Position numbers and translations under genes: made by a program. The notes under the pieces were generated by a model. That model saw only the letters and a program-made list of their open reading frames with translations. It had not been told where the DNA came from and made no database searches. This document shows, in pieces, positions 27,036 to 36,700 of a stretch of DNA of 64,000 nt (position 1 is its first letter; each line of letters starts with the position of its first letter). Source of the DNA: Lacinutrix algicola (GTDB taxonomy: Bacteria > Bacteroidota > Bacteroidia > Flavobacteriales > Flavobacteriaceae); assembly GCF_001418085.1 (NCBI RefSeq), contig NZ_LIQH01000021.1, forward strand, positions 1 through 64,000, read 5' to 3'.

Positions 27036-27971
27036 ATGAAAGATTACACAAAAATAAAAGACATATCAAATCTTCAAGAAACCATAAAGGACGCGATTTT
27101 ACTAAAAAAGAATCCTTTTAAATTCGAAGATTTGGGAAAACATAAAACATTAGTCATGCTGTTTTTTAATTCCAGTTTACGTACGCGATTAAGCACAGAA
27201 AAAGCAGCAAAGAACTTAGGAATGGATGTGATGATTTTAAATGTTAATGACGCATGGAACTTAGAATTTGAAGATGGTACAATCATGAATGCAAACACGT
27301 CAGAACATATTAAAGAAGCAGCGCAAGTGATTTCGCAATATGGAGATGTGATTGCTGTTAGAGCATTCCCAAGTTTAACAGATAAGACAAAGGATGAAAG
27401 TGAATTTGTGATGAACAGCTTTGTAAAATACGCAACAGTGCCAATTGTAAATATGGAAAGTGCAACTGCACATCCTTTACAAGCATTGGCAGATGCAATT
27501 ACTATTATTGAATTATCTAAAAAAATGAAACCAAAAGTAGTCTTGTCGTGGGCACCACATCCAAAGGAGTTGCCACAAGCAGTTGCGAATTCGTTTGTAG
27601 AAATGATGCAAAATATGGATGTAGATTTAACCATAACACATCCTGAAGGTTATGAGTTAAGCGAAGCGATCACGAAAAACACACCAATAAATCACGATCA
27701 GGAAGAGGCTTTGAAAGATGCAGATTTTGTGTATGTTAAAAACTGGAGTAATTATAATGACTACGGAAAAGTACTGAGTCAAGATGAGAATTGGATGATG
27801 ACAAAAGCCAAGTTGGGTAATGCAAAATTTATGCATTGTTTACCTGTAAGACGTAATGTGGTTGTGGAAGATGCGGTTTTGGATAGTGATAATTCTGTTG
27901 TAATTAAACAAGCAAATAATAGGACTTTTGCTGCGCAAATTGTATTGAAACAGATTTTGGAGGAGTTGTAA
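27036..27971 (+). CDS. argF': N-succinylornithine carbamoyltransferase
   Basis: 311 residues from the ATG at 27036 (MKDYTKIKDISNLQET). The frame extends upstream to 26934, but that part is repeat DNA. The carbamoyl-phosphate loop is NSSLRTRLS, followed by HPLQALAD and HCLPVRRNV. The central stretch (WAPHPKELPQAVANSF, HPEGYEL, KNWSNY) matches the Bacteroides succinylornithine enzyme better than ornithine or acetylornithine carbamoyltransferases. It makes N-succinylcitrulline. Acetylornithine specificity cannot be excluded without structural comparison. Confidence 0.85.
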   Translation: MKDYTKIKDISNLQETIKDAILLKKNPFKFEDLGKHKTLVMLFFNSSLRTRLSTEKAAKNLGMDVMILNVNDAWNLEFEDGTIMNANTSEHIKEAAQVISQYGDVIAVRAFPSLTDKTKDESEFVMNSFVKYATVPIVNMESATAHPLQALADAITIIELSKKMKPKVVLSWAPHPKELPQAVANSFVEMMQNMDVDLTITHPEGYELSEAITKNTPINHDQEEALKDADFVYVKNWSNYNDYGKVLSQDENWMMTKAKLGNAKFMHCLPVRRNVVVEDAVLDSDNSVVIKQANNRTFAAQIVLKQILEEL

Positions 27972-27973
27972 AC

Positions 27974-28006
27974 GTCATTGCGAATGAGGAACGATTGAGG
28001 CAATCT
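27974..28006 (+). repeat. GTCATTGCGA-family repeat in the argF'-argB gap
   Basis: GTCATTGCGAATGAGGAACG followed by a diverged centre and GGCAATCT, a variant of the family concentrated at 31.3-32.2 kb. Confidence 0.55.
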
Positions 28007-28032
28007 TTTAATTGAAACAGATAACTTGGTTG

Positions 28033-28051
28033 TGCTGAATTCATTTCAGCA
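28033..28051 (+). repeat. TGCTGAA/TTCAGCA hairpin before argB
   Basis: A perfect 7-bp inverted repeat with TTCAT loop, ending 22 bp before the argB ATG. It is a different repeat type from its neighbour and is what creates the spurious N-terminal extension of the argB frame. Confidence 0.5.
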
Positions 28052-28073
28052 TCACATCAAAAGAAGAATACGT

Positions 28074-28850
28074 ATGAAAACACTAAAAATCATAAAAATT
28101 GGAGGGAACATCATCGATGATGATAACGCTTTACAGAGTTTCCTAAAAGCATTCGCGACTATAGATACTCCTAAAATTTTAGTGCATGGAGGTGGGAAAT
28201 TAGCAACCAAATTAGCGCAACAAATGCAAGTTGAGGTTAAAATGATTGACGGAAGACGCGTAACCGATCAGGTAACTTTAGATATTATTACAATGGTATA
28301 TGCTGGAAAAATCAATAAAACTATAGTCGCGCAATTACAAGCCAATAATTGTAATGCTATTGGTTTTTCAGGAGCGGATGGTAACACGATAGTTTCAGAT
28401 TTAAGACCATCAAAACCTATTGATTATGGTTTTGCAGGAGATGTTAAACACGTAAATACTGAAACGTTAGAAATTCTTTTAAACAATGCGATTACACCTG
28501 TGTTTTGCGCCATTACACATGATAAAAACGGACAATTATTAAACACAAATGCAGATACGATTGCTTCCGAATTAGCAATTGGTTTCGCAACAAAATATAA
28601 AACTGAATTATATTATTGCTTCGAAAAAAATGGCGTTTTAGAAGACGTAAATAATGACGATTCTATTATCCAAAACATCAACACTAAAACCTACCAACCG
28701 TTAATTGAAAATGGTATTATTTATGAAGGCATGCTGCCAAAATTAAATAACTGTTTTCATGCTGTAAATAATCAAGTTCAAAAAGTTTGTATTGGTAAAT
28801 CAGAAATGCTTTTCGATAAAAATAATAAACACACAACCATTTCAAAATGA
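28074..28850 (+). CDS. argB: N-acetyl(succinyl)glutamate kinase
   Basis: 258 residues from the ATG at 28074 (MKTLKIIKIGGNII). The longer frame from a TTG at 28026 encodes repeat sequence. It has the amino-acid-kinase motifs KIGGNI, VHGGGK and NTNADTIASELA. It phosphorylates N-acylglutamate. It overlaps argE by 4 bp. Confidence 0.92.
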   Translation: MKTLKIIKIGGNIIDDDNALQSFLKAFATIDTPKILVHGGGKLATKLAQQMQVEVKMIDGRRVTDQVTLDIITMVYAGKINKTIVAQLQANNCNAIGFSGADGNTIVSDLRPSKPIDYGFAGDVKHVNTETLEILLNNAITPVFCAITHDKNGQLLNTNADTIASELAIGFATKYKTELYYCFEKNGVLEDVNNDDSIIQNINTKTYQPLIENGIIYEGMLPKLNNCFHAVNNQVQKVCIGKSEMLFDKNNKHTTISK

Positions 28851-29908
28851 TAGAAAAACTAACAACAAGAGCAATTGCTTTATTAAAACAATTGATAGAA
28901 ACGCAGTCGTTCTCTTCGGAAGAAGGTCCGACAGCAGCGCATATTGAGCATTGGTTTGTGCAACAAGGTATCCCTTTTAAAAGAACCAATCATAATGTTT
29001 GGGCAACCAATAAATATTTTGACGATAGCAAACCAACGCTATTGTTAAACTCTCATCATGATACGGTAAAACCCAATAATGGTTACACTAAAGATCCATT
29101 TAAAGCTATTGTTGAAGACGGAAAATTATATGGTTTAGGTAGTAATGATGCTGGAGGTTGTTTGGTGGGTTTGTTGGCAACGTTTGCTTATTTCTATGAT
29201 AAAAAAGGCCTAAATTATAATTTGGTAATTGTCGCTTCCGCAGAAGAGGAAAGTAGCGGAGAAAATGGGTTAAATAGTATGTTGTCAGTCATTCCAAAAG
29301 TGGATGTTGCTATTGTTGGAGAGCCGACTTTAATGAATTTGGCTGTTGCTGAAAAAGGCTTAGTCGTGTTTGATGCAATCGTAAAAGGAACGCCGAGTCA
29401 TGCTGCACATCCAAATCACAATAATGCGATTTATAAAACAATTCCGGTATTAGAATGGTTTAAAAATTGCACGTTTGATAAGACGTCGGAAGCTTTGGGA
29501 GAGGTAAAGTTGACCGTTACACAAATCAACGCAGGAAAGCAACATAATGCAGTTCCTGCAGATGTAAAACTAGTGGTTGATGTCCGTGTAAATGATAAAT
29601 ATTCTAACCAAGATATTGTCGGTATTTTGCAAAAGGAAGCGCCTTGTGATAGTATTATTCCGCGTAGCATAAAATTAAATTCGTCATCCATTCCAATCGA
29701 CCATCCATTGGTAATTGCAGGAATAGAAATTGGAAGAAACACCTATGGTTCGCCAACCTTATCAGATCAAGCAGTGTTGAGTTGTCCTTCCTTAAAATTA
29801 GGACCTGGAGATAGCACGCGATCACATTCTGCTGACGAGTTTATTTACTTAAATGAGATTGATGAAGGGATTAAAATATATATTGAATTATTGGAAAAAG
29901 TACTGTAA
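28847..29908 (+). CDS. argE: Acetylornithine/succinylornithine deacylase, M20 family
   Basis: 353-residue M20 metallopeptidase-type enzyme. Zinc motifs are LNSHHDTVKP, GLGSNDAGGC and ASAEEESSGENG. It removes the acyl group late in the pathway; with a succinylornithine-type argF' the substrate is probably N-succinylcitrulline or a related compound. It overlaps argB by 4 bp (ATGA). Confidence 0.9.
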   Translation: MIEKLTTRAIALLKQLIETQSFSSEEGPTAAHIEHWFVQQGIPFKRTNHNVWATNKYFDDSKPTLLLNSHHDTVKPNNGYTKDPFKAIVEDGKLYGLGSNDAGGCLVGLLATFAYFYDKKGLNYNLVIVASAEEESSGENGLNSMLSVIPKVDVAIVGEPTLMNLAVAEKGLVVFDAIVKGTPSHAAHPNHNNAIYKTIPVLEWFKNCTFDKTSEALGEVKLTVTQINAGKQHNAVPADVKLVVDVRVNDKYSNQDIVGILQKEAPCDSIIPRSIKLNSSSIPIDHPLVIAGIEIGRNTYGSPTLSDQAVLSCPSLKLGPGDSTRSHSADEFIYLNEIDEGIKIYIELLEKVL

Positions 29909-29920
29909 AAAAAGTGAAAC

Positions 29921-29992
29921 GTCATTGCGAACATAGTGAAGCAATCTCATGGTTAAGGAACAGATTGCTTCGTCATTCTTCCTCGCAATGAC
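29921..29992. repeat. Inverted pair of GTCATTGCGA repeats in the argE-argH gap
   Basis: GTCATTGCGAACATAGTGAA...GCAATCTC faces AGATTGCTTCGTC...CTCGCAATGAC, giving a long stem with a short loop. It fills the gap between argE and argH. Confidence 0.65.
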
Positions 29993-30007
29993 AATAAAAA
30001 ATAAATT

Positions 30008-31282
30008 ATGAAACTCTGGGATAAAGGAATAAGTATCGATAAAAAAATAGAACAATTTACCGTTGGAAACGATAGAGAAATTGACCTACATATTGCAAAG
30101 TACGATGTGCAAGCATCTTTAGCGCATGCAATAATGTTGGAGTCTATTGGCATTATTTCTTCGGAAGAACTGCAGCAGCTTAAAAATGGTTTACACGCTA
30201 TTGCGGAAACTATAGAAAACGGAACTTTTGTTATTGAAGCGTCCTTTGAAGATGTGCATTCTAAAATTGAATATGAATTAACAAAAACCTTAGGTGATGT
30301 CGGAAAGAAAATCCATACCGCACGTTCTAGAAACGATCAGGTTTTGGTGGCGCTTCAGTTATATTATAAAGACAATTTAAAGGAAATCAATCAGAAAACA
30401 AAAACGTTTTTTGATACGCTTTTAGGTTTGGCTGAAACGCATAAAGAATCTTTGCTTCCTGGTTATACGCATTTACAAGTGGCAATGCCATCTTCATTTG
30501 GGTTGTGGTTTTCTGCATATGCTGAGGTTTTAATTGATGATGTATACTTGTTAAATGCAGCCTTGAAGACCGTAGATCAAAATCCATTAGGTTCTGCAGC
30601 AGGTTACGGAAGTTCGTTTCCTATTGACAGAGAATTAACCACAAAAGAATTAAACTTTTCAACTTTAAAATACAACGTTGTTGCAGCACAAATGAGTAGA
30701 GGGAAAAGCGAGCGAACAATCGCTTTAGCTTTAGGTAGTGTATGTAATACTTTGGCGCGTTTTGCAATGGATATTTGCGTGTATAATAGTCAGAATTTTG
30801 GCTTTATTGCTTTTCCTGATGAGTTAACGACTGGAAGCAGTATTATGCCACATAAAAAGAATCCTGATGTGTTTGAATTAATTAGAGGGAAAGCTAATAA
30901 GATTCAAGCATTGCATACCGAAATGGTGTTGATTACTAATAATTTACCGAGTGGCTATCACAGAGATTTTCAGTTATTAAAGGAAAATATTATTGCAGCA
31001 ATTGAAGATGTAAAAGACTTATTAGATATTTTTAATTACGCCATTCAGCAAGTTGTTGTAAAAGATATTGACTTGAATGATGCTAAGTATCAATATCTAT
31101 TTACGGTAGATAATATCAATACTTTAGTTGTGGGAGGCATGCCTTTTAGAGAAGCGTATCAAAAAATTGGAGGTGAAGTAGAAGATGGAACTTATAAACC
31201 AGATACTTCTAAAAAACATAGCCATATTGGTAGCATTGGTAATTTGTGTTTGGATGGGATTAGAGGTAAATATCCTGAGTAA
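30008..31282 (+). CDS. argH: Argininosuccinate lyase
   Basis: 424 residues. The signature is TGSSIMPHKKNPD, with the upstream TARSRNDQ motif and LLPGYTHLQ. It splits argininosuccinate into arginine and fumarate and is the last gene of the operon. A repeat array follows in place of an obvious terminator, though the strong palindromes there could stop transcription or protect the 3' end. Confidence 0.94.
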   Translation: MKLWDKGISIDKKIEQFTVGNDREIDLHIAKYDVQASLAHAIMLESIGIISSEELQQLKNGLHAIAETIENGTFVIEASFEDVHSKIEYELTKTLGDVGKKIHTARSRNDQVLVALQLYYKDNLKEINQKTKTFFDTLLGLAETHKESLLPGYTHLQVAMPSSFGLWFSAYAEVLIDDVYLLNAALKTVDQNPLGSAAGYGSSFPIDRELTTKELNFSTLKYNVVAAQMSRGKSERTIALALGSVCNTLARFAMDICVYNSQNFGFIAFPDELTTGSSIMPHKKNPDVFELIRGKANKIQALHTEMVLITNNLPSGYHRDFQLLKENIIAAIEDVKDLLDIFNYAIQQVVVKDIDLNDAKYQYLFTVDNINTLVVGGMPFREAYQKIGGEVEDGTYKPDTSKKHSHIGSIGNLCLDGIRGKYPE

Positions 31283-31634
31283 CATTATTTTCATCATTGC
31301 GAGGAACGAAGCAATCTCTCTAATTTTGTAAAATTTTTGATTTAAAGAGTTTTCTTTCTTTAATTAAACAGATTACTTCGTCGTACCTCCTCGTAATGAC
31401 GTGCTGTGTGTCATTGCGAGGAACGAAGCAATCTTTTGAGTGTATTTAAGTATTTTTTCTCGTGTTTTTTGTTTCAGTTAAACAGATTACTTCGTCGTAC
31501 CTCCTCGTAATGACGTGCTGTATGTCATTGCGAGGAACGAAGCAATCTCTTCAGTTTTATCTGTTAATCATCAGTAAATCAAGGTTTATTTCGAAAAAAC
31601 AATAGGGTATAAACCAAAATCTCTATCTTTAAAT
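31283..31634. repeat. Left block of alternating palindromic repeats
   Basis: Five copies of GTCATTGCGAGGAACGAAGC (+AATCT) occur in alternating orientation: plus at 31294-31317, 31410-31434 and 31524-31548; minus at 31369-31400 and 31483-31514. Facing copies are joined by GTGCTGTGTG-like loops and can fold into long hairpins. The part from 31369 to 31548 is directly repeated at 32012-32192. Confidence 0.85.
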
Positions 31635-31931
31635 ATGAAAAAATCTCATATTTATTTTTTGACTAATAAAAACAATACTGTAATTTATATAGGTGTAACA
31701 AGTCATCTAATAAAACGCATATATCAACATAAAACAAAGGTTTATAAAGGTTTTGCATCAAGGTATAATTGTGATAAACTAGTTTATTTCGAAGAATTTG
31801 ATGATATTAATTTGGCAATTATTAGAGAGAAACAATTAAAAGCAGGCAATAGGAAAAGGAAGGAAGGCTTAATTAATTTAGAAAATCCTAATTGGAAGGA
31901 TTTAGGTGATGGTTGGTTGTTTAGTTTCTGA
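31635..31931 (+). CDS. Small GIY-YIG nuclease
   Basis: A 98-residue stand-alone GIY-YIG domain. HIYFLTNKNNTVIYIGVT carries the motif (Y18-I19-G20), with R28 of the LIKRIYQHK helix and E65 of REKQLK as the expected catalytic Arg and metal-binding Glu. The C-terminus NPNWKDLGDGW is typical of the short bacterial proteins. The biological role of these single-domain nucleases is unclear. The gene is bracketed by two direct copies of a palindromic repeat block, which raises the possibility that it acts on or was moved with those repeats. Confidence 0.85.
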   Translation: MKKSHIYFLTNKNNTVIYIGVTSHLIKRIYQHKTKVYKGFASRYNCDKLVYFEEFDDINLAIIREKQLKAGNRKRKEGLINLENPNWKDLGDGWLFSF

Positions 31932-32244
31932 TTATTGCTGTCAGTGCTAGGAGCGGATCAATCTTTCTAAATATATCAAATAGTTTACTTGGCACGTTTT
32001 AGATTTTTTTAAACAGATTACTTCGTCGTGCCTCCTCGTAATGACGTGCTGTCTGTCATTGCGAGGAACGAAGCAATCTTTTGATTGTATTTAAGTATTG
32101 TTTTCTATTGTTTTGTTTCAGTTAAATTGATTACTTCGTCGTACTTCCTCGCAATGACGTGTTGTGTGTCATTGCGAGGCACGAAGCAATCTTCTTAATT
32201 GAGTTTAGTAGTTTGCTTTTTTAGCTTAAGCGACTTTCCATATA
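31932..32244. repeat. Right block of alternating palindromic repeats
   Basis: A diverged plus copy near 31938-31966 is followed by minus copies at 32014-32045 and 32129-32158 and plus copies at 32055-32079 and 32168-32192. The spacer TGTATTTAAGTATT...TTTTGTTTCAGTTAAA between pairs is also shared with the left block. No gene other than the nuclease is present. Confidence 0.85.
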
Positions 32245-33711
32245 TTAAACACGAGGCAAATCGCTATCATCCTTTAAAGGTAAACACGATTCTCCCATTA
32301 AATAGGTGTCAATATGATGTGCAGCTTGTCTTCCTTCAGAAATAGCCCAAACAATTAACGATTGTCCACGACGCATATCTCCAGCTGCAAAAACGCCAGG
32401 GATATTTGTTTTGTAATCTTTTGTTGTAGCTTCAATATTCGTTCTAAAATCCATTTTTAAACCAAACTGATCAGCTAAAGTTTTTTCAGCGCCTGTAAAT
32501 CCAAGTGCTAATAATGCGATGTCGCATTTCCATTCTTTTTCAGTATTTGGGACTTCTTTAAGTTGTGGTCGTTCTCCTGGAGTAAAAAGCCATTCGACTT
32601 CAACCGTTTTTAAGCCTGTTAAGTTTCCTTTTTTATCGCCAATAAATGCTTTAGTAGAAATGCTAAAAAAACGCTCGACTCCTTCTTGGTGCGATGAGGT
32701 TGTTTTTAACTTCATAGGCCAGTAAGGCCAAGGTTGATTTGCTGGACGACCTTCAGAAGGTTTGCTTAAAATCTCAAAATTAGTCACAGAGGTTGCGCCA
32801 TGACGATTAGACGTTCCGATACAATCACTTCCTGTATCTCCACCACCAATTACGATAATGTCCTTTCCTTTTGCAGAAATCACGTCTTTAAAATCCACTA
32901 AACCATCCACGTATTGATTATTTAGTTTCAAAAAATCCATCGCTTGAGTCACGCCTTTTAAGTCTGCTCCAGGTATAGGAATGCTTCGTCTTACGGTTGC
33001 ACCTCCACATAACACAACAGCATCAAAGTCATCTTTAAGTTGGTTGGCATCTATGTTTTTGCCAACATGTGCATTGGTTTTAAAAATAATACCTTCTTCT
33101 TCTAAAACAGCAACACGTCTGTCAATTACGGTTTTTTCCATTTTAAAATCTGGGATACCATAACGTAATAAGCCTCCTACTTTTTCGTCACGTTCAAAAA
33201 CAGTAACCGTGTGTCCTGCTCGGTTTAATTGTTGTGCAGCAGCTAATCCCGCTGGTCCAGAGCCAATAACAGCAATGGTTTTTTCGGTTCTAACTTTTGG
33301 TGGTTGTGCAGTAATCCAACCTTCATTAAAGGCGGTTTCTACTATGTTTTTTTCAATATTTTCTATAGTTACTGGGTCTTCATTAATACCAAGTACACAA
33401 GCTTCTTCGCAAGGTGCTGGGCATAAACGTCCTGTAAACTCTGGGAAGTTGTTGGTTTTGTGTAAGATTTCAGCAGCTTCTTTCCATTTTCCTTTGTAAA
33501 CTTTATCGTTAAAATCTGGAATTAAATTCCCAAGCGGACAACCACTATGGCAAAACGGAATTCCGCAATCCATACAACGTGCGCCTTGATCTTTCAAATG
33601 ATCTTCTGGTAACGGAACCGTAAATTCTTTGTAATTTTCTATGCGTTTTTCTGGCGCTATATAAGTTTCGTTCTCACGCTTAAACTCTAAAAATCCTGTT
33701 ATCTTTCCCAT
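32245..33711 (-). CDS. gltD: Glutamate synthase (NADPH) small subunit
   Basis: 488 residues. N-terminal Cys motifs for Fe-S clusters are CMDCGIPFCHSGCPLGN and CPAPCEEACVLG. FAD (IGSGPAGLAAAQQLNRAGH) and NADPH (VIGGGDTGSDCIG) sites follow. It passes electrons to GltB for glutamate formation. It starts 3 bp after the gltB stop. Confidence 0.95.
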   Translation of the reverse strand: MGKITGFLEFKRENETYIAPEKRIENYKEFTVPLPEDHLKDQGARCMDCGIPFCHSGCPLGNLIPDFNDKVYKGKWKEAAEILHKTNNFPEFTGRLCPAPCEEACVLGINEDPVTIENIEKNIVETAFNEGWITAQPPKVRTEKTIAVIGSGPAGLAAAQQLNRAGHTVTVFERDEKVGGLLRYGIPDFKMEKTVIDRRVAVLEEEGIIFKTNAHVGKNIDANQLKDDFDAVVLCGGATVRRSIPIPGADLKGVTQAMDFLKLNNQYVDGLVDFKDVISAKGKDIIVIGGGDTGSDCIGTSNRHGATSVTNFEILSKPSEGRPANQPWPYWPMKLKTTSSHQEGVERFFSISTKAFIGDKKGNLTGLKTVEVEWLFTPGERPQLKEVPNTEKEWKCDIALLALGFTGAEKTLADQFGLKMDFRTNIEATTKDYKTNIPGVFAAGDMRRGQSLIVWAISEGRQAAHHIDTYLMGESCLPLKDDSDLPRV

Positions 33712-33714
33712 AAT

Positions 33715-36700
33715 TTACGCTAATTCTAGTTGTTCTTGTTCTAATCTCACTAAGGCTTGTCTGTATTCTTCTGGTAACACTTTTTTAAACTTTGGAAGGT
33801 AATTGTTCCAGTCTTTTAAAATGCGTTCCGCTAACGGGCTTCCTGTTGCTTCAAAGTGATTTTCGATTAATTGTTTTAACTGATTCGTGTCAGCTTCGTT
33901 TTCAATTGGATCGATATTTAAATCTTCGGAATTACAATTCTGTTTAAAGGTTCCTTTTTCGTCTAAAACATAAGCGACTCCTCCGCTCATTCCTGCTCCA
34001 AAGTTTCGACCTACAGTCCCAAGAATAACAGCAACGCCACCAGTCATATACTCGCAACCGTGATCTCCAATACCTTCAACTACTGCTTGTGCTCCAGAAT
34101 TTCTAACACAAAAACGCTCACCAGCTTTACCATTTATATAAACTTCTCCAGAGGTTGCGCCATACAGCGTTACGTTTCCTGTAATAATATTGTCTTCCGG
34201 AACAATGGTGCATTTTTCTGGCACTTTAATAATTAATTTAGCTCCGGATAAACCTTTTCCTAAGTAGTCATTTGTATTTCCGTGCACGGTGAATTTTAAA
34301 CCTTTGGTTGCAAAAGCTCCAAAACTTTGTCCTGCAGAACCTGTAAAATCAATATCTATAGTATCTTCTGGTAAGCCATCTGCACCATAAATTTTTGAAA
34401 TTTCGTTACTTATTATAGCGCCAACTGCTCTATCTATATTTGTGATAGGCATAGCTAAGTTTGTTTTTTGTCGCCTAAATAAAGCTTGATGTGCTTGTTT
34501 TATGATTTTAAAATCTAAGTGCACATTCAAGTTATGGTCTTGACAATACGTGTTGTATAATTGTACACCTTCCGCAACTTCTACTTTGTGTAAGATTGGT
34601 GTTAAGTCGATTCCTGAAGATTTATAATGGTCTATGGCTTTGTTTCTGTTTAGTTTTTGAGATTGTCCAACCATTTCATTAATAGTTCTAAATCCTAATT
34701 TAGCCATAATCTCACGTAATTCTTGTGCTACAAAATACATGTAGTTAACAACGTGTTCTGGTTTTCCTTTAAACTTTTTACGTAAGTCAGGGTTTTGAGT
34801 TGCAATACCGACAGGGCATGTATTTAAATGACATACACGCATCATAATACATCCTGAAGCGACTAAAGGCGCTGTTGCAAAACCGAATTCTTCTGCGCCA
34901 AGTAGGCAAGCAATTGCGACATCGCGACCTGTTTTTAATTGTCCGTCACATTCTAAAACCACACGATTTCTAAGGTCATTCATCACTAAGGTTTGTTGTG
35001 CTTCTGCAACACCAAGTTCCCAAGGTAAACCAGTGTGTTTTTGTGAAGTTAAAGGTGTTGCACCTGTTCCTCCATCAAAACCAGCAATTAAAATAACGTC
35101 TGCTTTTGCTTTAGCAACTCCAGCAGCAACGGTACCGACTCCAATTTCTGATACTAGTTTGACATTAATTCTGGCTTCTCTGTTTGCTGATTTTACATCA
35201 TAAATTAATTGCGATAAATCTTCAATAGAATAAATATCGTGATGCGGTGGTGGTGAGATTAAACCAACATAAGGCGTTGAATTTCTCGTTTTTGCAATTT
35301 CTGGATTCACTTTTGGTCCAGGTAATTGTCCACCTTCACCAGGTTTTGCACCTTGTGCTATTTTTATTTGAATTTCGCTTGCGCTTGTTAAGTAATTTGA
35401 GGTCACTCCAAAACGTCCCGAGGCTACTTGCTTGATTGCAGAGTTTTTCCAATCTCCTTGCGAGCTTTTATAGAAACGTTCTTGGTCTTCTCCACCTTCT
35501 CCAGAGTTAGATTTTCCTCCAATTCTGTTCATAGCAACCGCTAAGTTCTCATGTGCTTCTTTACTAATAGAACCATAAGACATGGCTCCGGTTTTAAAAC
35601 GTTTTACAATTTCTGTCCAAGGTTCTACTTCTTCTAAAGGAATTGGGTCAAATTGATCAAACTCAAACAAACCTCTAATAGTCATTAAGCTTTTAGATTG
35701 GTCGTTTACTAAGTCTGAAAACTCCTTAAATGTAGAGGCTTTATTGGTTCTTACTGATTCCTGAAGTTTGGCTACTGTTAATGGATTAAACATGTGCTTT
35801 TCTTGTCCACGTCTCCATCTGTAATCTCCACCAACTTCAATTTGTGGTTCTGTATTTTTATGAAAAGCCCTTTTGTGACGTTTAACAATCTCTTGTTCTA
35901 TTTCTCTTAAGCCAATACCTTGAATACGCGTTGGTGTGTTTGGGAAATATTTTTCGACTGTTGAGGTTTTAATTCCGATACATTCAAATAATTGAGACCC
36001 ACGGTAAGAGTTTAAAGTTGAAATCCCAATCTTGTTCATCACCTTTAAAATTCCTTTTCCAACTGCTTTGTTGTAATTTTTAATGGCTGCTAAATATTCT
36101 AAATCTGTAAGATCTGCATTGTTGATTTGTTGTTGAACAATTTCATTTACAATGTATGGATTTACAGCACTTGCACCATAACCAAATAATAAAGCAAAAT
36201 GGTGTACCTCACGAGGTTCTGCAGACTCAATAATTAAACTAATTCTAGAACGCTTTTTTAATTTATGTAAAGCATGATTGACGTAAGAGCAAGCTAGAAG
36301 TGCCGGAATTGGTGCGTGGTTTTTGTCTACAAATCTATCTGATAAAATAATAATGTTTGCACCGTTGTCAATAGCTTTAGAAGCTTTAGTGACTAAGTTT
36401 TCTAGCGCGACTTCAAGCTCATTTAATCCGCGATTTACTTCATATAACATCGAAATAGATTCGACTTTAAAATCAGGATTAGTGTCATAATCTCTAATCT
36501 TATCTAAATCGTGCTTAGAGATAACTGGATTCTGAATTTTTAATTTTTTACAATGTTCGGCATTGATATCAAATATATTAACATCGCTACCAAGTGTTAA
36601 ACTAATATCTGTAATTAACTCTTCTCTAATACCATCTAAAGGCGGATTGGTAACTTGAGCAAATAACTGTTTGAAATAGTTATAAATTAATTGTGGTCTT

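Noticed and set aside
28026-28073. N-terminal extension of the argB frame from TTG
   Set aside because: It translates a palindromic repeat; the kinase starts at the ATG at 28074.
31283-32244. Repeat array considered as CRISPR
   Set aside because: Units alternate in orientation, spacers are irregular and themselves repeated, and no cas genes are present.
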